From assembly GCF_028200735.1 (NCBI RefSeq), contig NZ_JAQKPV010000022.1:1-32413 (forward strand): a DNA stretch of 32,413 nt, given 5' to 3'. The notes beneath the pieces are model-generated. The model did no database searches. It saw only the letters and a program-made list of their open reading frames with translations, and was not told where the DNA came from. Below, one piece after another: positions 14,693-23,855 of the stretch; position 1 is the first letter of the stretch, and each line of letters opens with the position of its first letter. Both the position numbers and the translations under genes were made by a program. Source of the DNA: Streptomyces sp. ACA25. Its GTDB lineage: Bacteria; Actinomycetota; Actinomycetes; Streptomycetales; Streptomycetaceae.

Positions 14693-17600
14693 GCACGCGG
14701 CAGATCCACCGCCCGGCACGCACCACCCGGCCCCTGCCCGGCCCGCAGGAGCGGGCCATCGAACCGCCGCCCAACCTGCCCGAGGGCAAGGCGGGCTCGG
14801 CCGCCACCTCGCTCCTGCCGATGGTCGGGGTGATGGGCTCGGTCGTCATGATGACCGTGATGCGCAGCAGCCAGTTCGCCGCCATCGGAGCCCTGGTGCT
14901 GGTGGTCGCGGTGCTCGGCGGGGCAGCCATGCTGTTCTCCCAGCGCGGGCGCGCCCAGCGCACCCGCCGCACGCAGCGGGAACGGTACCTGGAGTACCTC
15001 GAGGAGCTCCGCGAGGAACTGAGCGCGGAGGACCGGGAACACCGGGCCGCCATGCGGGTGCTGGCCCCGGCACCCGAAGCGCTGTACGACCTGGTCGGCG
15101 ATCCGGCGCGACTGTGGGAGCGCCGGCGCACCGACCGGGACTTCCTCCGGGTCCGGATCGCCACCGGACAGGTGCCGGTGCGGACCCTCACCCTGGAGCG
15201 CAAGGGCAGTTCCGTCCTCACACCGCCGGACCGCTTCATGCTCAACGAGGCGGCCGGACTGCGGGAGCGCTTCGGGTCCGTCCCCGAGATGCCGCTGACC
15301 GTACCGCTGGACCGGGCCGGTGACGTCAGCGTGATCGGGGAGCGCGCGGACGTGCTCCGGGTGGTGCGCACCCTGGCACTCCAGGCGGCCGTCTCGCACG
15401 CCCCCGACGACCTCGACTTCGCGCTCGCCTGCCCGGAGAGCCGGCTCGAGGACTGGGGATGGGCGAAGTGGCTGCCGCACATCCTGGACGCCCAGGAGTG
15501 GGACGGCCCGGTCCATGCCCGCCGGATCGCCGACGGCAGCCGGCAGCTCGGCCGGGGACTCGCCGCCGAGCTGCGGCAGCGCGCCGCCTACGCGGCCGAG
15601 GTCCGGCGCGGACTCGCCGGCCGGGAGGCCCTCGGACTGGCCAAGCGCCTGCTGGTGATCAGCGACGGCTACGGCGAAACGGCTCAGGAGCTGCCCCGGC
15701 CCGACGAGGCAGTGCCGCTGCGGGACATGGGCATCACCGTGCTTCACCTGCTCTCCGCACGTATCGAGGAGCCGGGACAGGTGTCGGTCCGCATCACCGT
15801 GGGCGGTGCGGACGGCCGCACCGTCACCGTGGAGGACCTGCGCGGCGACGAGCCCGTCACCCTCGAGGGCACCCTGGACGAGGTCACCGCCGCGGGAGCG
15901 GCCGGCCTGGCCCGGATGCTGGCCCCGCTGCGGCTGTCTCCGGAGTCCGCAGCGTCCGGGGCTCCGCTGTCCGGGCCGGTGGACTTCGGTGACCAGATGG
16001 GCATCGAGGACCCGGCTGCCCTGAACCTCGAGCGGCTCTGGGCGCCCCGCCGCGGTGACCAGGCGTTCCTGCGGGTGCCGATCGGCATGGGCGACGGCCA
16101 TGAGCCGGTCCTGCTCGACCTCAAGGAGTCCGCGGAACTCGGCATGGGACCGCACGGGCTGTGCGTCGGCGCGACCGGATCGGGGAAGAGCGAGCTGCTG
16201 CGCACCCTGGTGCTCGCCCTGGTCGCCACCCACCCGCCGGACGACCTGGCCATCGTGCTGGTCGACTACAAGGGAGGTGCCACCTTCGCTCCCTTCGCCC
16301 CGCTGCCGCACGTCGCGGGGATCATCACCAACCTGGAGAACAAGGCCGGACTGGTGGAGCGGGTGCACTCCAGCCTGGCCGGTGAGGTCAAGCGCCGCCA
16401 GCAGGTACTCAAGGACGCGGGCAACATCGCGGACATCTCCACCTACGCCGCCGCCCGCGCCGATCGCCCCGAACTCGACCCGCTTCCGCACCTGTTCGTC
16501 GTCATCGACGAGTTCGGTGAACTCCTGTCGGCCAAACCCGACTTCATCGACCTCTTCCTCTCCATCGGACGGATCGGCCGCTCCATCGGGGTGCATCTGC
16601 TGCTGTCCAGCCAGCGGATCGAGGGCGGCAAGCTCAAGGGTCTGGACACATACCTCTCCTACCGGCTGGGGCTGCGCACCTTCTCCCCGGAGGAGTCCCG
16701 CACCGTGCTGGACACCCCCGATGCCTTCCACCTGCCGCCCATCCCCGGCTTCGGTTACCTCAAGGTCGACACCAGCGCCTACGAGCGGTTCAAGGCCAGC
16801 TACGTCTCCGGGCCGTACCGTGGCCCGGTGCGCCGGCAGGTCACCGAGGAGCAGGGGCCGACCGCGTGGCCGTACCCCGCGTACAACACCCTCGCCGAGA
16901 CCGGAGCGGAGGAGACCGCGGAGGCCGCTCCGGCCCCCGCCCGCCGCACCGTCGGCCCCACCCTCCTGTCCACGGTCGTCGAGCAGGTCACCGCCGCCGC
17001 AGCACCCGTCCCGCAGATCTGGCTGCCGCCGCTTCCGGCGGCGCTCCCGCTGGACACCGTGGCGGGACCGCTGGAGACCGGTGAACGCGGCATGCAGTTC
17101 TCCCGGCGGGTCACCGGGCGTCCCGGTGACCCGGCCGGCCGCACCGGGCGGGCGTTGCGGGTACCGCTCGGCCTGCTGGACGACCCCGGCAAGCAGTGGC
17201 AGGGCCAGTGGATCCTGGACCTGACGCGAGCGGGCGGCCACGCGGCCGTCATCGGCGGCCCGCAGGCCGGAAAGACAACTCTGCTGCGCACCCTCATGCT
17301 CTCCCTCGCCCTCAGCCACACCCCGCAGGAGGTCGGTGTCTACGGCCTCGACCTGGTCGGCGGCGGGCTCCAGACCATGGCCGGACTGCCGCATGTGGGC
17401 GGGGTCGCGGGCCGCGCGGACCGGGAGCGGGCCGCGCGCACCGTCGAGGAGATCCGTACCATGCTCTCCGCCCGTGAGGAGATTTTCCGCGAGCACGGCA
17501 TCGACTCCGTCGACCACCTGCGGAGGCTCCGGACCGGGGGCGGGCTGCCGGAGATCGGATCGACCGACATCGTGCTCGTCATCGATGGTTTCGGAGAGCT

Positions 17601-18732
17601 CCGCGACGACTTCGAGGAATTGGACGACGCGGTCGGTGAACTCCTCAAGCGCGGAGGGGGGTACGGCATCCACGTGGTGGCGGGCATGCTGCGCTGGAAC
17701 GATGTGCGCATCGCCGTCCAGTCGGCTTTCGGTACCCGGATGGAACTGCGGCTCAACGACCCCGGCGACAGCAGCGTGGACCGGCGGCTCGCCGAGACCC
17801 TCGCCCCCGACGAGCCGGGGCGGGTCCTGACCGACGGGAAGCTCTTCGCCCATACCGCCCTTCCACGGATCGACTCGCGGAGTTCCGGCGAGGAACTCGG
17901 CGCCGCCGCCGAACACGCCGTCCGTGCGGTGCGCTCGGCCTGGTCGGGCCCCACCGCCCCGCCGGTGCGGGTCCTGCCGGCCAGGCTGACCGGCGGGAAG
18001 CTGCCCGGCCCGGCGACCGAGCCGAAAAAGGTCCCCCTCGGCCTGGACCAGAGCGGGCTGCGGCCGGTGCTGCTCGACCTGTTCCGGCACGACCAGCATC
18101 TGGTGGTCTTCGGTGACAGTGAATGCGGCAAGACGAACCTGCTGCGGCTGATCGCCCGCGGGCTGATCGAACGTTACGGGGACGAGGACCTCGTCTTCGC
18201 GGTCATGGACCCCCGGCGCGGCCTGCACAGCCTCGTGCCCGAGCCCTACCGCGGCGGCTACGCGCACAACGCCAAGCTGGCGGCGGCGCTCTCGGCAGGG
18301 ATCGCGGGGGAACTGGAGAAGCGGATGCCGGACGACGCGCTGCCCCCGGAGGTCCTGGCCGCGGGCGGGGCCGCACCGACCGGTCCGCGGATCGTCGTGC
18401 TCGTCGACGACTACGACATCCTCACCACCGCCCGGCAGCAACCGCTCGACCCCTTCCTGCCCTACCTCCAGTCGGCGCAGGACATCGGCCTGCACTTCGT
18501 CCTCACCCGCCGGGTCGCCGGGGCCTCCCGGGCGCTCTACGAGCCGTTCCTGATGACGCTCCGGGAGAGCGGCACCTCCGCGCTGGTGATGTCCGGTGAC
18601 CGCTCCGAGGGCCAGCTCTTCCCCGGTGTCCACGCCGCCCACCGGCCGGCCGGCCGGGGGACCTTCATCCGCCGTGGTGAGCCGAACAGGCTGATCCAGA
18701 CCGCTCTCGCACAAGAGGACGACGAGGTATGA
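14689..18732 (+). CDS. eccC: EccC, FtsK/SpoIIIE-type ATPase of type VII secretion
   Basis: A 1347-residue motor of T7SS, in the fused EccCa-EccCb form. Two membrane helices lie at residues about 40-58 and 62-84. A cytoplasmic domain follows, then three P-loop domains. D1 has GATGSGKSE (K500) and a full Walker B with D607-E608 in VIDEFGEL. D2 has GGPQAGKTT (K862) but D966-G967 in place of D-E. D3 has GDSECGKTN (K1148) with VDDYD (1239-1243). Loss of the catalytic glutamate in D2 and D3 is usual: D1 hydrolyses ATP while the later domains bind substrate signals from WXG100 and related proteins. It reads GTG at 14689, overlapping the ATPase gene, and ends in an ATGA overlap with the next gene. 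It would pull the EsxA/EsxB-like proteins and the toxin through the EccD pore. Confidence 0.96.
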   Translation: MSTRQIHRPARTTRPLPGPQERAIEPPPNLPEGKAGSAATSLLPMVGVMGSVVMMTVMRSSQFAAIGALVLVVAVLGGAAMLFSQRGRAQRTRRTQRERYLEYLEELREELSAEDREHRAAMRVLAPAPEALYDLVGDPARLWERRRTDRDFLRVRIATGQVPVRTLTLERKGSSVLTPPDRFMLNEAAGLRERFGSVPEMPLTVPLDRAGDVSVIGERADVLRVVRTLALQAAVSHAPDDLDFALACPESRLEDWGWAKWLPHILDAQEWDGPVHARRIADGSRQLGRGLAAELRQRAAYAAEVRRGLAGREALGLAKRLLVISDGYGETAQELPRPDEAVPLRDMGITVLHLLSARIEEPGQVSVRITVGGADGRTVTVEDLRGDEPVTLEGTLDEVTAAGAAGLARMLAPLRLSPESAASGAPLSGPVDFGDQMGIEDPAALNLERLWAPRRGDQAFLRVPIGMGDGHEPVLLDLKESAELGMGPHGLCVGATGSGKSELLRTLVLALVATHPPDDLAIVLVDYKGGATFAPFAPLPHVAGIITNLENKAGLVERVHSSLAGEVKRRQQVLKDAGNIADISTYAAARADRPELDPLPHLFVVIDEFGELLSAKPDFIDLFLSIGRIGRSIGVHLLLSSQRIEGGKLKGLDTYLSYRLGLRTFSPEESRTVLDTPDAFHLPPIPGFGYLKVDTSAYERFKASYVSGPYRGPVRRQVTEEQGPTAWPYPAYNTLAETGAEETAEAAPAPARRTVGPTLLSTVVEQVTAAAAPVPQIWLPPLPAALPLDTVAGPLETGERGMQFSRRVTGRPGDPAGRTGRALRVPLGLLDDPGKQWQGQWILDLTRAGGHAAVIGGPQAGKTTLLRTLMLSLALSHTPQEVGVYGLDLVGGGLQTMAGLPHVGGVAGRADRERAARTVEEIRTMLSAREEIFREHGIDSVDHLRRLRTGGGLPEIGSTDIVLVIDGFGELRDDFEELDDAVGELLKRGGGYGIHVVAGMLRWNDVRIAVQSAFGTRMELRLNDPGDSSVDRRLAETLAPDEPGRVLTDGKLFAHTALPRIDSRSSGEELGAAAEHAVRAVRSAWSGPTAPPVRVLPARLTGGKLPGPATEPKKVPLGLDQSGLRPVLLDLFRHDQHLVVFGDSECGKTNLLRLIARGLIERYGDEDLVFAVMDPRRGLHSLVPEPYRGGYAHNAKLAAALSAGIAGELEKRMPDDALPPEVLAAGGAAPTGPRIVVLVDDYDILTTARQQPLDPFLPYLQSAQDIGLHFVLTRRVAGASRALYEPFLMTLRESGTSALVMSGDRSEGQLFPGVHAAHRPAGRGTFIRRGEPNRLIQTALAQEDDEV

Positions 18733-20144
18733 CCACCGACGTGATCGCGCTCACCGAGCGGATGCCCGACGCCTGGAGTCTGGTGGCCGGACTGATGGCG
18801 GGCGGCCCGGACATGGGCGTGGCCACCGTGGGGGAAGGGGCGGTGATCCAGCTCTGCGACGACCAGGGCCGTCCGCTGGCGTCCATCGAGGCACCCATGC
18901 TGGTCCGGACCCCGGGGGAGGTCGCCCGGCTGCTCGGCCCCGGAGCCGCCGGCGTCACCGAGCCGGTGTGGTGGACAGAAGTACGGGCGTCCACCGCGGC
19001 CCGGAACTCCGCGGCGCTCGCCGGCGCCCTCGCCACCCGCCTCGTCACTCAGCTCGGCGGAGCGGTGTGGCCGCCGGAGGCCGCTGCCGCGGACGGCGGC
19101 GCGGCCCCGGTGGCGGACGTGGTCACCGCCTCCGCTCCGGCCGCGGCCCAGCCCGCCGTGGACGTGCTCACGGACAGCGTGGCTGCCGTCATCCAGGACC
19201 GCCCCGTGGTGGCCATGACGGCCTGGCTCTCCGACGCGTTGCGCGCCGCTCTGGAGAGCGAGCGCGGCCTGCAGATCGTGACTCCGCGCACCTCCCGGCT
19301 CTCCCTGCCCACCCGCTCGCTGCTGTCCGGCCTGCCCAACCGCTGGGTGGTGCAGGACGGCGAGGGGGGCTACTTCGACGGCCAGTCGGGCTCAGGTCTG
19401 GTGTGGAAGAACGGTGCCTTCACCGCGACCGGGACCCCCGCCCCTGCTTTCGTGGCCGCCACCGCCGAGGCGGCGGACACCGGGGAGCAGCAGCTCCTTC
19501 TCACCGGCGTCACGTGCCGCCCGGCCGATCGGGGACTCCAGCTCGGCGGCGCGCTGGAGACGTTGTGGCAGCGCCTGACCGGCGCGCCGCCGGCCGGCTG
19601 GGGGACCGCCGAGCCGGCTAACCTCTCCTGGTCACGGCAGGAACTGACGGAGCTCGCCCGGCGCCGGGCGCCCGACCCCAGCCTGTTCATGGTGGTGGGT
19701 GACCCGTCCCGTCCTGCGGTGTCCACGATGCGGGTGGGGCGCACCACGGGAGGCGTGGAGGAGGACCTCACCCTCGCGCTCGGCTACCGGGAGGGGGCGG
19801 AGCCCCCGCTCGACACTCTGCCTGACCTGGCCGCGGAGCTGGTGGCCGGGCACGGCCTGGTGTCCCTGCTCATCCAGCGCAGACGCGGCCGGGCGGATCT
19901 GACCGTGCCCGCTCATCTGGAAGCGGCACCGGCCCCCGTCGCTTTTGTCCTGGGTGCGGAGGCGGTCCGGGACCTCGGGCTGGCCCGGGCCCGGCGCGTC
20001 CCGCTGCCGGACGGGCCGGTGCAGCTCGGGCCGGCCTCCGGCGCCGGGCTGTACTACCCCGTGCCGGACGGGAGCTGGGACGCGTTTCAGGCGCTCATGG
20101 GGTATCTGCACAGCCTGGGTAAGGAGCGGGACGCCGACCGGTGA
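18729..20144 (+). CDS. DUF6177-like protein of the T7SS operon
   Basis: A 471-residue soluble protein, last gene of the rightward operon, with its ATG overlapping the EccC stop (ATGA). No signal peptide or membrane helix is seen. Its N-terminus (TTDVIALTERMPDAWSLVAG, VWWTEVRAS) and central PAVDVLTDSVAAVIQDRPVVAMTAWLS and PTRSLLSGLPNRWVVQD segments match what I recall of DUF6177, a family next to Streptomyces ESX genes with no known function. No ATPase, protease or nuclease motif is visible. It might assist substrate selection, occupying the place taken by accessory Esp proteins elsewhere. Confidence is high that it is a real gene; the family name is recalled, not searched. A hairpin immediately after the stop suggests the operon ends here. 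Confidence 0.85.
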   Translation: MTTDVIALTERMPDAWSLVAGLMAGGPDMGVATVGEGAVIQLCDDQGRPLASIEAPMLVRTPGEVARLLGPGAAGVTEPVWWTEVRASTAARNSAALAGALATRLVTQLGGAVWPPEAAAADGGAAPVADVVTASAPAAAQPAVDVLTDSVAAVIQDRPVVAMTAWLSDALRAALESERGLQIVTPRTSRLSLPTRSLLSGLPNRWVVQDGEGGYFDGQSGSGLVWKNGAFTATGTPAPAFVAATAEAADTGEQQLLLTGVTCRPADRGLQLGGALETLWQRLTGAPPAGWGTAEPANLSWSRQELTELARRRAPDPSLFMVVGDPSRPAVSTMRVGRTTGGVEEDLTLALGYREGAEPPLDTLPDLAAELVAGHGLVSLLIQRRRGRADLTVPAHLEAAPAPVAFVLGAEAVRDLGLARARRVPLPDGPVQLGPASGAGLYYPVPDGSWDAFQALMGYLHSLGKERDADR

Positions 20145-20178
20145 CCGGACGGGGAGCCGGGGACGCCCCGACGTCCGG
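20145..20178 (+). terminator. Nested hairpin terminator after the T7SS operon
   Basis: CCGGACG (20145-20151) pairs with CGTCCGG (20172-20178), and CGGGG-ACG-CCCCG (20158-20170) forms an inner hairpin. It starts at the base after the TGA of the DUF6177-like gene, an appropriate terminator position. Confidence 0.55.
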
Positions 20179-20360
20179 AGTACCGGCGTGGGTAACTGTT
20201 TCGGGTGAATGTCCCGGTGCGGGAGGTTAATTCCGGTGGCTGTGGGCGGCGACACGGGCCGGGTGACTGGCACAGAGCCACGCGGGTGGATATGTTGCAC
20301 GGGCGAGGTGCCACGATGCGGCACCTGACCGAGGTAGTGGTACGGGGTGGAGGTACGGCT
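20179..20360 (+). promoter_or_regulatory. Probable promoter region of the cold-shock-domain gene
   Basis: This is the space between the T7SS terminator and the next gene. It contains AT-richer stretches (GGTAACTGTTTC near 20190, GAGGTTAATTCC near 20223) and a weak candidate at 20263-20293: GTGACT, then GGATAT after 19 bp. GGAGG at 20349-20353 is the ribosome binding site. No clear consensus promoter was found. Confidence 0.3.
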
Positions 20361-20846
20361 GTGCTGATGACAGGCAGAATTCTGCGGTTCGACGAGGTCC
20401 GCGGTTACGGTTTCATTGTCCCCAGCGGAGGTGGCGAGGACGTCTTCATGCATGCGCGGGATCTGCTGGATGAGGAACATCTCTACCAGGCGGGCCGCGA
20501 TGTCGAGTTCTTCATGGAGATGGGGGACAAGGGCCCCAAGGCGTCGGAGATCCGCCTCGTCCATCAGGACTCCTCCCACCGGCTCACGGGCGAGTCCGGG
20601 CCGAACGGCAGCCGGCGCGCCGAGCCGGCCGCGGCCGGTCCGGTATCCGTGCCTGCCCCGCGGCAGGTGCCGGAGGTCCGGGAGGCCGAGGACGAGCTCT
20701 GCGAGGTGCTGTCCGCCGGTGAGCTTCGGAGCGAGCTGACCGAGGCGCTGATCGAGGCGGACGGCACTTTGACGGCCGATCAGATCAAGCGGGCGCGGGC
20801 ACGCCTCATCGAGCTGGCGCACGCGCACGGCTGGGTGGCTTCCTGA
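20361..20846 (+). CDS. Cold-shock-domain RNA-binding protein with C-terminal helical extension
   Basis: A 161-residue protein. Residues 4-66 form a five-stranded cold shock domain with RNP1-like GYGFI (15-19) and RNP2-like DVFMH (27-31), the aromatic single-stranded nucleic acid contacts. The region up to residue 105 is a Pro/Ala/Arg-rich linker, and the last 55 residues are an acidic then basic helical domain (LRSELTEALIEADG; DQIKRARARLIELAHAHGW). Classic CspA proteins are about 67 residues, so the extension is extra. The GTG at 20361 is chosen because GGAGG precedes it by 7 nt; an in-frame ATG at 20367 is the alternative. Nothing ties it to T7SS or to the peptide cluster, and a strong hairpin closes it. 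Confidence 0.87.
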   Translation: MLMTGRILRFDEVRGYGFIVPSGGGEDVFMHARDLLDEEHLYQAGRDVEFFMEMGDKGPKASEIRLVHQDSSHRLTGESGPNGSRRAEPAAAGPVSVPAPRQVPEVREAEDELCEVLSAGELRSELTEALIEADGTLTADQIKRARARLIELAHAHGWVAS

Positions 20847-20860
20847 CCGGCAGCGTTCCC

Positions 20861-20897
20861 GACTGATCCGCTGCCGGGCACCGGCAGCGGATCGGTC
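20861..20897. terminator. Strong hairpin terminator after the cold-shock gene
   Basis: GACTGATCCGCTGCCGG (20861-20877) pairs with CCGGCAGCGGATCGGTC (20881-20897) over a GCA loop: 17 bp with a single T:G wobble. It starts 15 bp beyond the stop at 20846. Its right edge touches the stop of a degraded minus-strand frame, so it may have served both directions. Confidence 0.75.
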
Positions 20898-21010
20898 AGG
20901 TCAACTGCTTGCAGAAGAAGCTGCAGCCCTGGAGGGTTCCGTCCGGGTCGGCGACTTCGGATTCCAAGCGCCTCATACACCCTCTGCCCGGCCCGCATGG
21001 AGCACCGAGC
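20896..21010 (-). pseudogene. Degraded C-terminal fragment of a GNAT acetyltransferase
   Basis: On the minus strand one frame reads ARCSMRAGQRVYEALGI (21010 to about 20960), like the last helix of GNAT enzymes (RLYEALGF). The next frame over continues EVADPDGTLQGCSFFCKQLT and stops at 20896-20898, like the GNAT tail DPDGT-x(4)-FFYKxL. A one-base frame shift and an in-frame stop just upstream separate it from any N-terminal part. The similarity is by eye. Confidence 0.4.
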
Positions 21011-21215
21011 CGATCACGCCGCACCCGCGCAGGAGCAAGTCGCCCGCTCCGCGGGCTGGACACGCTTCGGCGTCGTCCCGGGGTACGCCGCCGTTCACGA
21101 GCGCGGGCGAGCTTCGGGTCACGGGGCCGCCACGCATCGGTACGTGCGGCTACCGAGTCGCCGTGAGGGCTCCGTGATCGGCTCGCACGCCCGGCCCACG
21201 GCGTGCGCCGCCGCC
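20898..21215. other. Gene-poor gap between the T7SS side and the peptide cluster
   Basis: Between the terminator and the SARP gene stop there is no intact gene. It holds the minus-strand GNAT fragment and, on the plus strand at 21039-21089, VARSAGWTRFGVVPGYA, which also resembles a GNAT C-terminal segment. This looks like a scar from past insertion or decay at the cluster boundary. Confidence 0.5.
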
Positions 21216-23855
21216 TCAGTCGCCGACCCGTGTCAGTGTTTCCAGCGCCAGCACCTCATAGAAGGGCTCACGCAACTCGCGAGCCACAACCAGTGACTGG
21301 CTGCAGTAGAGCCTGCCGAGCCGCTGATTGCCCTGGTACGACTCCGCCAGCCCCAGCATGCGCAGGTTGAGCAGCTCGGCGAGCCGGTCGCCGGCCTTGC
21401 GACTGAGGGACAGTCCCTGCTCCGCGTGCCGTTTCATCTCACCGAATCGCGACTGCTTTTCCGCGCACAGGCTCCGCAGGCTGTGCCCCCGGGCCATCGA
21501 TCCCTGGTCACCTACCTGCTCGAGGACCCTCATGGACTGTTCGAGCAGGGTCAACGTCGAGCCGATGGGGTGCTGGTCCCCCACGACGGCCGCCAGCTGC
21601 AGCTGGGAACGGGCGGCGACCACCGTTTCCCCATCACGCGTCGCCGCTTCGATGACGGCATGCCAGAGCCGGGTTGCGTCGTCGAGACGGCCGTGGTGAT
21701 AGTGAAACGCCGCCTGGTAGGACGCCAGCCGGGCCGCAGACGCGTGCTGGCCTGCAGCGCTGAGGCGCTGGGCCGCCCAGAACAGTCCGGCTTGCTCCGC
21801 CTGGAACCAGGCAACCGGATTCGAGACCACGAGCCGGGCGATCTGCGGGGGGAGCACGGTGGGGTGTCCGCCATGGTCCAGAAGCGGGCCGAACGGGGAC
21901 CGGGTGAGCTGGCGGTCAGCCAGCTCGGCGAGCTCCAGCCAGCCAGTGAGCAGCCGCCGATGCGCCTTCCGCCTCACCTGTTCCGGCGGCTGGGGGCCGA
22001 AGTCGCGCAGTTGTCGGCGCAGCGCTCCGTGTAACTGGTATCGGAGGTCGCCGGTGTCCGCGGCGCCGGCTCGTGACAGCAGGCCGACGTCAGCCAGGTT
22101 CTCCAGAACTGCGGCGTTGCCGCGGATGCCCAGCAGGGCATGAATCATCCAGGGCGTGATGTCGAGCGGTCCTGCCTGGGCGAGAAGGGAAACCACGTCC
22201 CGCGCGTGCTCGTCGAGAATCCGCCAGACCGCGGCGAGGCTCGCCCGCAGAGCGGGGGCCGGAGCGTCGGTGAGCTCAGCCCGGTCGCGATACCGGCGCA
22301 CCCACCGCGCGGCCTCGGTGACTGTCGGGGCCGTCGGAGCGCTGAGGAGTCCGCCGACCATTCGCACCGCCAGCGGTGTCCGACCGCAGGCCAACAGCAG
22401 CTTGTCGGCCGGTGGTTTGCCGGTGATCACTGCTGGCTCTCTGGTCGTTCTGGCCAGCAGACGCTCCGCCTCGTCGCCCGACAGCCCTCCGATGGACAGC
22501 CGTCCTGAGCCTTTGAAGGCCGGTGGCTGGCGACTGGTGACGATAACGGCAGCCCCCGGCGAATCCGGAAGCAGCTCCTCGACCCAGTCCGAGGGCTCGG
22601 GGTCGTCGACAATCACCAGCAGGCGTCGCCCGTTCAGTTTTTGCCGCAACGCGCGGATGCTCGTCGTCAGCGACGGCAGCGTGCCGTCCTGCAGTCTTCC
22701 CAGTGCGGAGAGTGCCTCGTCGAGAATGTAGCGCGGGTCGGGCGGTTCCTCGGACGAGCCGGCCATCGGCAGGAACAGGCAGCCATCTGTGAAGTGCTGC
22801 TCGAGTGTGTGAGCGCTGCGCACGGCCAGTGCCGTCTTCCCTGATCCAGGGGGGCCCTCGATGAAGGCGACCGGCACGGTGCCGTCCTGGGCTGTCAGGA
22901 GCGTGGTGAGTTCGGCGATCTCGTTCTCTCTGCCGACCAGGCCGGGAAGGTCGGCGGGTATCGCCACTCGGGGCAGTGTCTGGTCCGCGGGCGCTGCCGC
23001 CAGGGCGCCCAGCGGTTCCGCGCCCGCGCCCGCGCCCGGACTCGCCCCCGGCCCCGGATCCGGGCCCGCGAAGGGGGCGACGGCTGCGGTCAGCAGCCGT
23101 GACGTCCGGTACCGGGTCGGTTCCCCATTGAGGATGCGGGCGTGCAGCTCCCGCAGTTCCTCCCCGGGCTGCAAGCCGAACTCGGAGGCAAGCAGATTAC
23201 GGACTCGGTTGTAGGCGTCCAGCGCGTCGATACGGCGTCCGCCCAGGTACAGGGCGGTCATCAGTTGCGCCCACATGTGCTCGTTCAGCTGGTCCGTGGC
23301 GAGCTGCGCACTCAGCCAGCCGGCCAGACCGGCGTGGTCACCCTGGGCCAGTCGCGCGTCGACCCACGCCGCCTGGACGCTGCGGCGTTCGTCGGTGAGC
23401 CGGTCGGCCACGACCTGCATGTACGCGGTCTGCGGAAGGTCGCTCAGCGGGGGGTCGCGCCACAGGTCCAGCGCGTCACGCAGCAGCGGGACGGCCCTGG
23501 CGTGAGCACCTTGCTGGAAGAGTTCGCTTCCGCGTGCTGCTGAACGCTCGAAATCGTCGACGTCGAGCTCGCCCGGTTCGAGACGGAACAGGTATCCGCG
23601 GGAATGCGTTTCCAGCCGTGGAATCATCAGCAGCAAGCGTCGGATGGAGGACAGATGTGATCGGAGTGTGACCGGAGCCGAGCGCGACGGCCGGTTCCCC
23701 CACAACGCGCTGATGAGCCGGTCGGCTGACAACGGCTGATTGGCGCACAGCAGCAGAATCGAGAGCAGTTCGCGCTGCCGGGCCTGTGGCAGGTCGATCG
23801 CCACTCCCGCACTGGTGTGAATCTCCAGCGGGCCGAGCACTCGGAATCTCGCCAC
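21216..23855 (-). CDS. AfsR/SARP family regulator with NB-ARC ATPase and TPR-like C-terminus
   Basis: An 879-residue cluster-type activator. Residues 1-92 form the OmpR-like winged HTH (VARFRVLGPLEIHTSAG; LSADRLISALWGNRPS; LETHSRGYLFRLEPGE). Residues 98-245 form the BTAD domain (DDFERSAARGSELFQQG; EFGLQPGEELRELHARIL). A Pro/Gly/Ala linker follows at 260-290. The NB-ARC ATPase begins at VGRENEIAEL and has Walker A GPPGSGKT (334-341) and LLVIVDDPEP as Walker B. The last 200 residues are helical repeats of TPR type. GGAGGAGGAAGA directly before the GTG (23853-23855) fixes the start; the open frame further upstream has no such site. Codon 608 is TTA (22032-22034), so expression may need the bldA tRNA. 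It is divergent from the MFS gene and lies at the cluster edge, where such activators usually control the pathway. Confidence 0.93.
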   Translation of the reverse strand: MARFRVLGPLEIHTSAGVAIDLPQARQRELLSILLLCANQPLSADRLISALWGNRPSRSAPVTLRSHLSSIRRLLLMIPRLETHSRGYLFRLEPGELDVDDFERSAARGSELFQQGAHARAVPLLRDALDLWRDPPLSDLPQTAYMQVVADRLTDERRSVQAAWVDARLAQGDHAGLAGWLSAQLATDQLNEHMWAQLMTALYLGGRRIDALDAYNRVRNLLASEFGLQPGEELRELHARILNGEPTRYRTSRLLTAAVAPFAGPDPGPGASPGAGAGAEPLGALAAAPADQTLPRVAIPADLPGLVGRENEIAELTTLLTAQDGTVPVAFIEGPPGSGKTALAVRSAHTLEQHFTDGCLFLPMAGSSEEPPDPRYILDEALSALGRLQDGTLPSLTTSIRALRQKLNGRRLLVIVDDPEPSDWVEELLPDSPGAAVIVTSRQPPAFKGSGRLSIGGLSGDEAERLLARTTREPAVITGKPPADKLLLACGRTPLAVRMVGGLLSAPTAPTVTEAARWVRRYRDRAELTDAPAPALRASLAAVWRILDEHARDVVSLLAQAGPLDITPWMIHALLGIRGNAAVLENLADVGLLSRAGAADTGDLRYQLHGALRRQLRDFGPQPPEQVRRKAHRRLLTGWLELAELADRQLTRSPFGPLLDHGGHPTVLPPQIARLVVSNPVAWFQAEQAGLFWAAQRLSAAGQHASAARLASYQAAFHYHHGRLDDATRLWHAVIEAATRDGETVVAARSQLQLAAVVGDQHPIGSTLTLLEQSMRVLEQVGDQGSMARGHSLRSLCAEKQSRFGEMKRHAEQGLSLSRKAGDRLAELLNLRMLGLAESYQGNQRLGRLYCSQSLVVARELREPFYEVLALETLTRVGD

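Noticed and set aside
13990..18714. Very long minus-strand open frame (1574 codons) across the EccC gene
   Set aside because: Antisense frame produced by GC-biased codons of eccC; the translation is Gly/Arg/His/Gln-rich with no domain, while the plus strand has clear EccC motifs.
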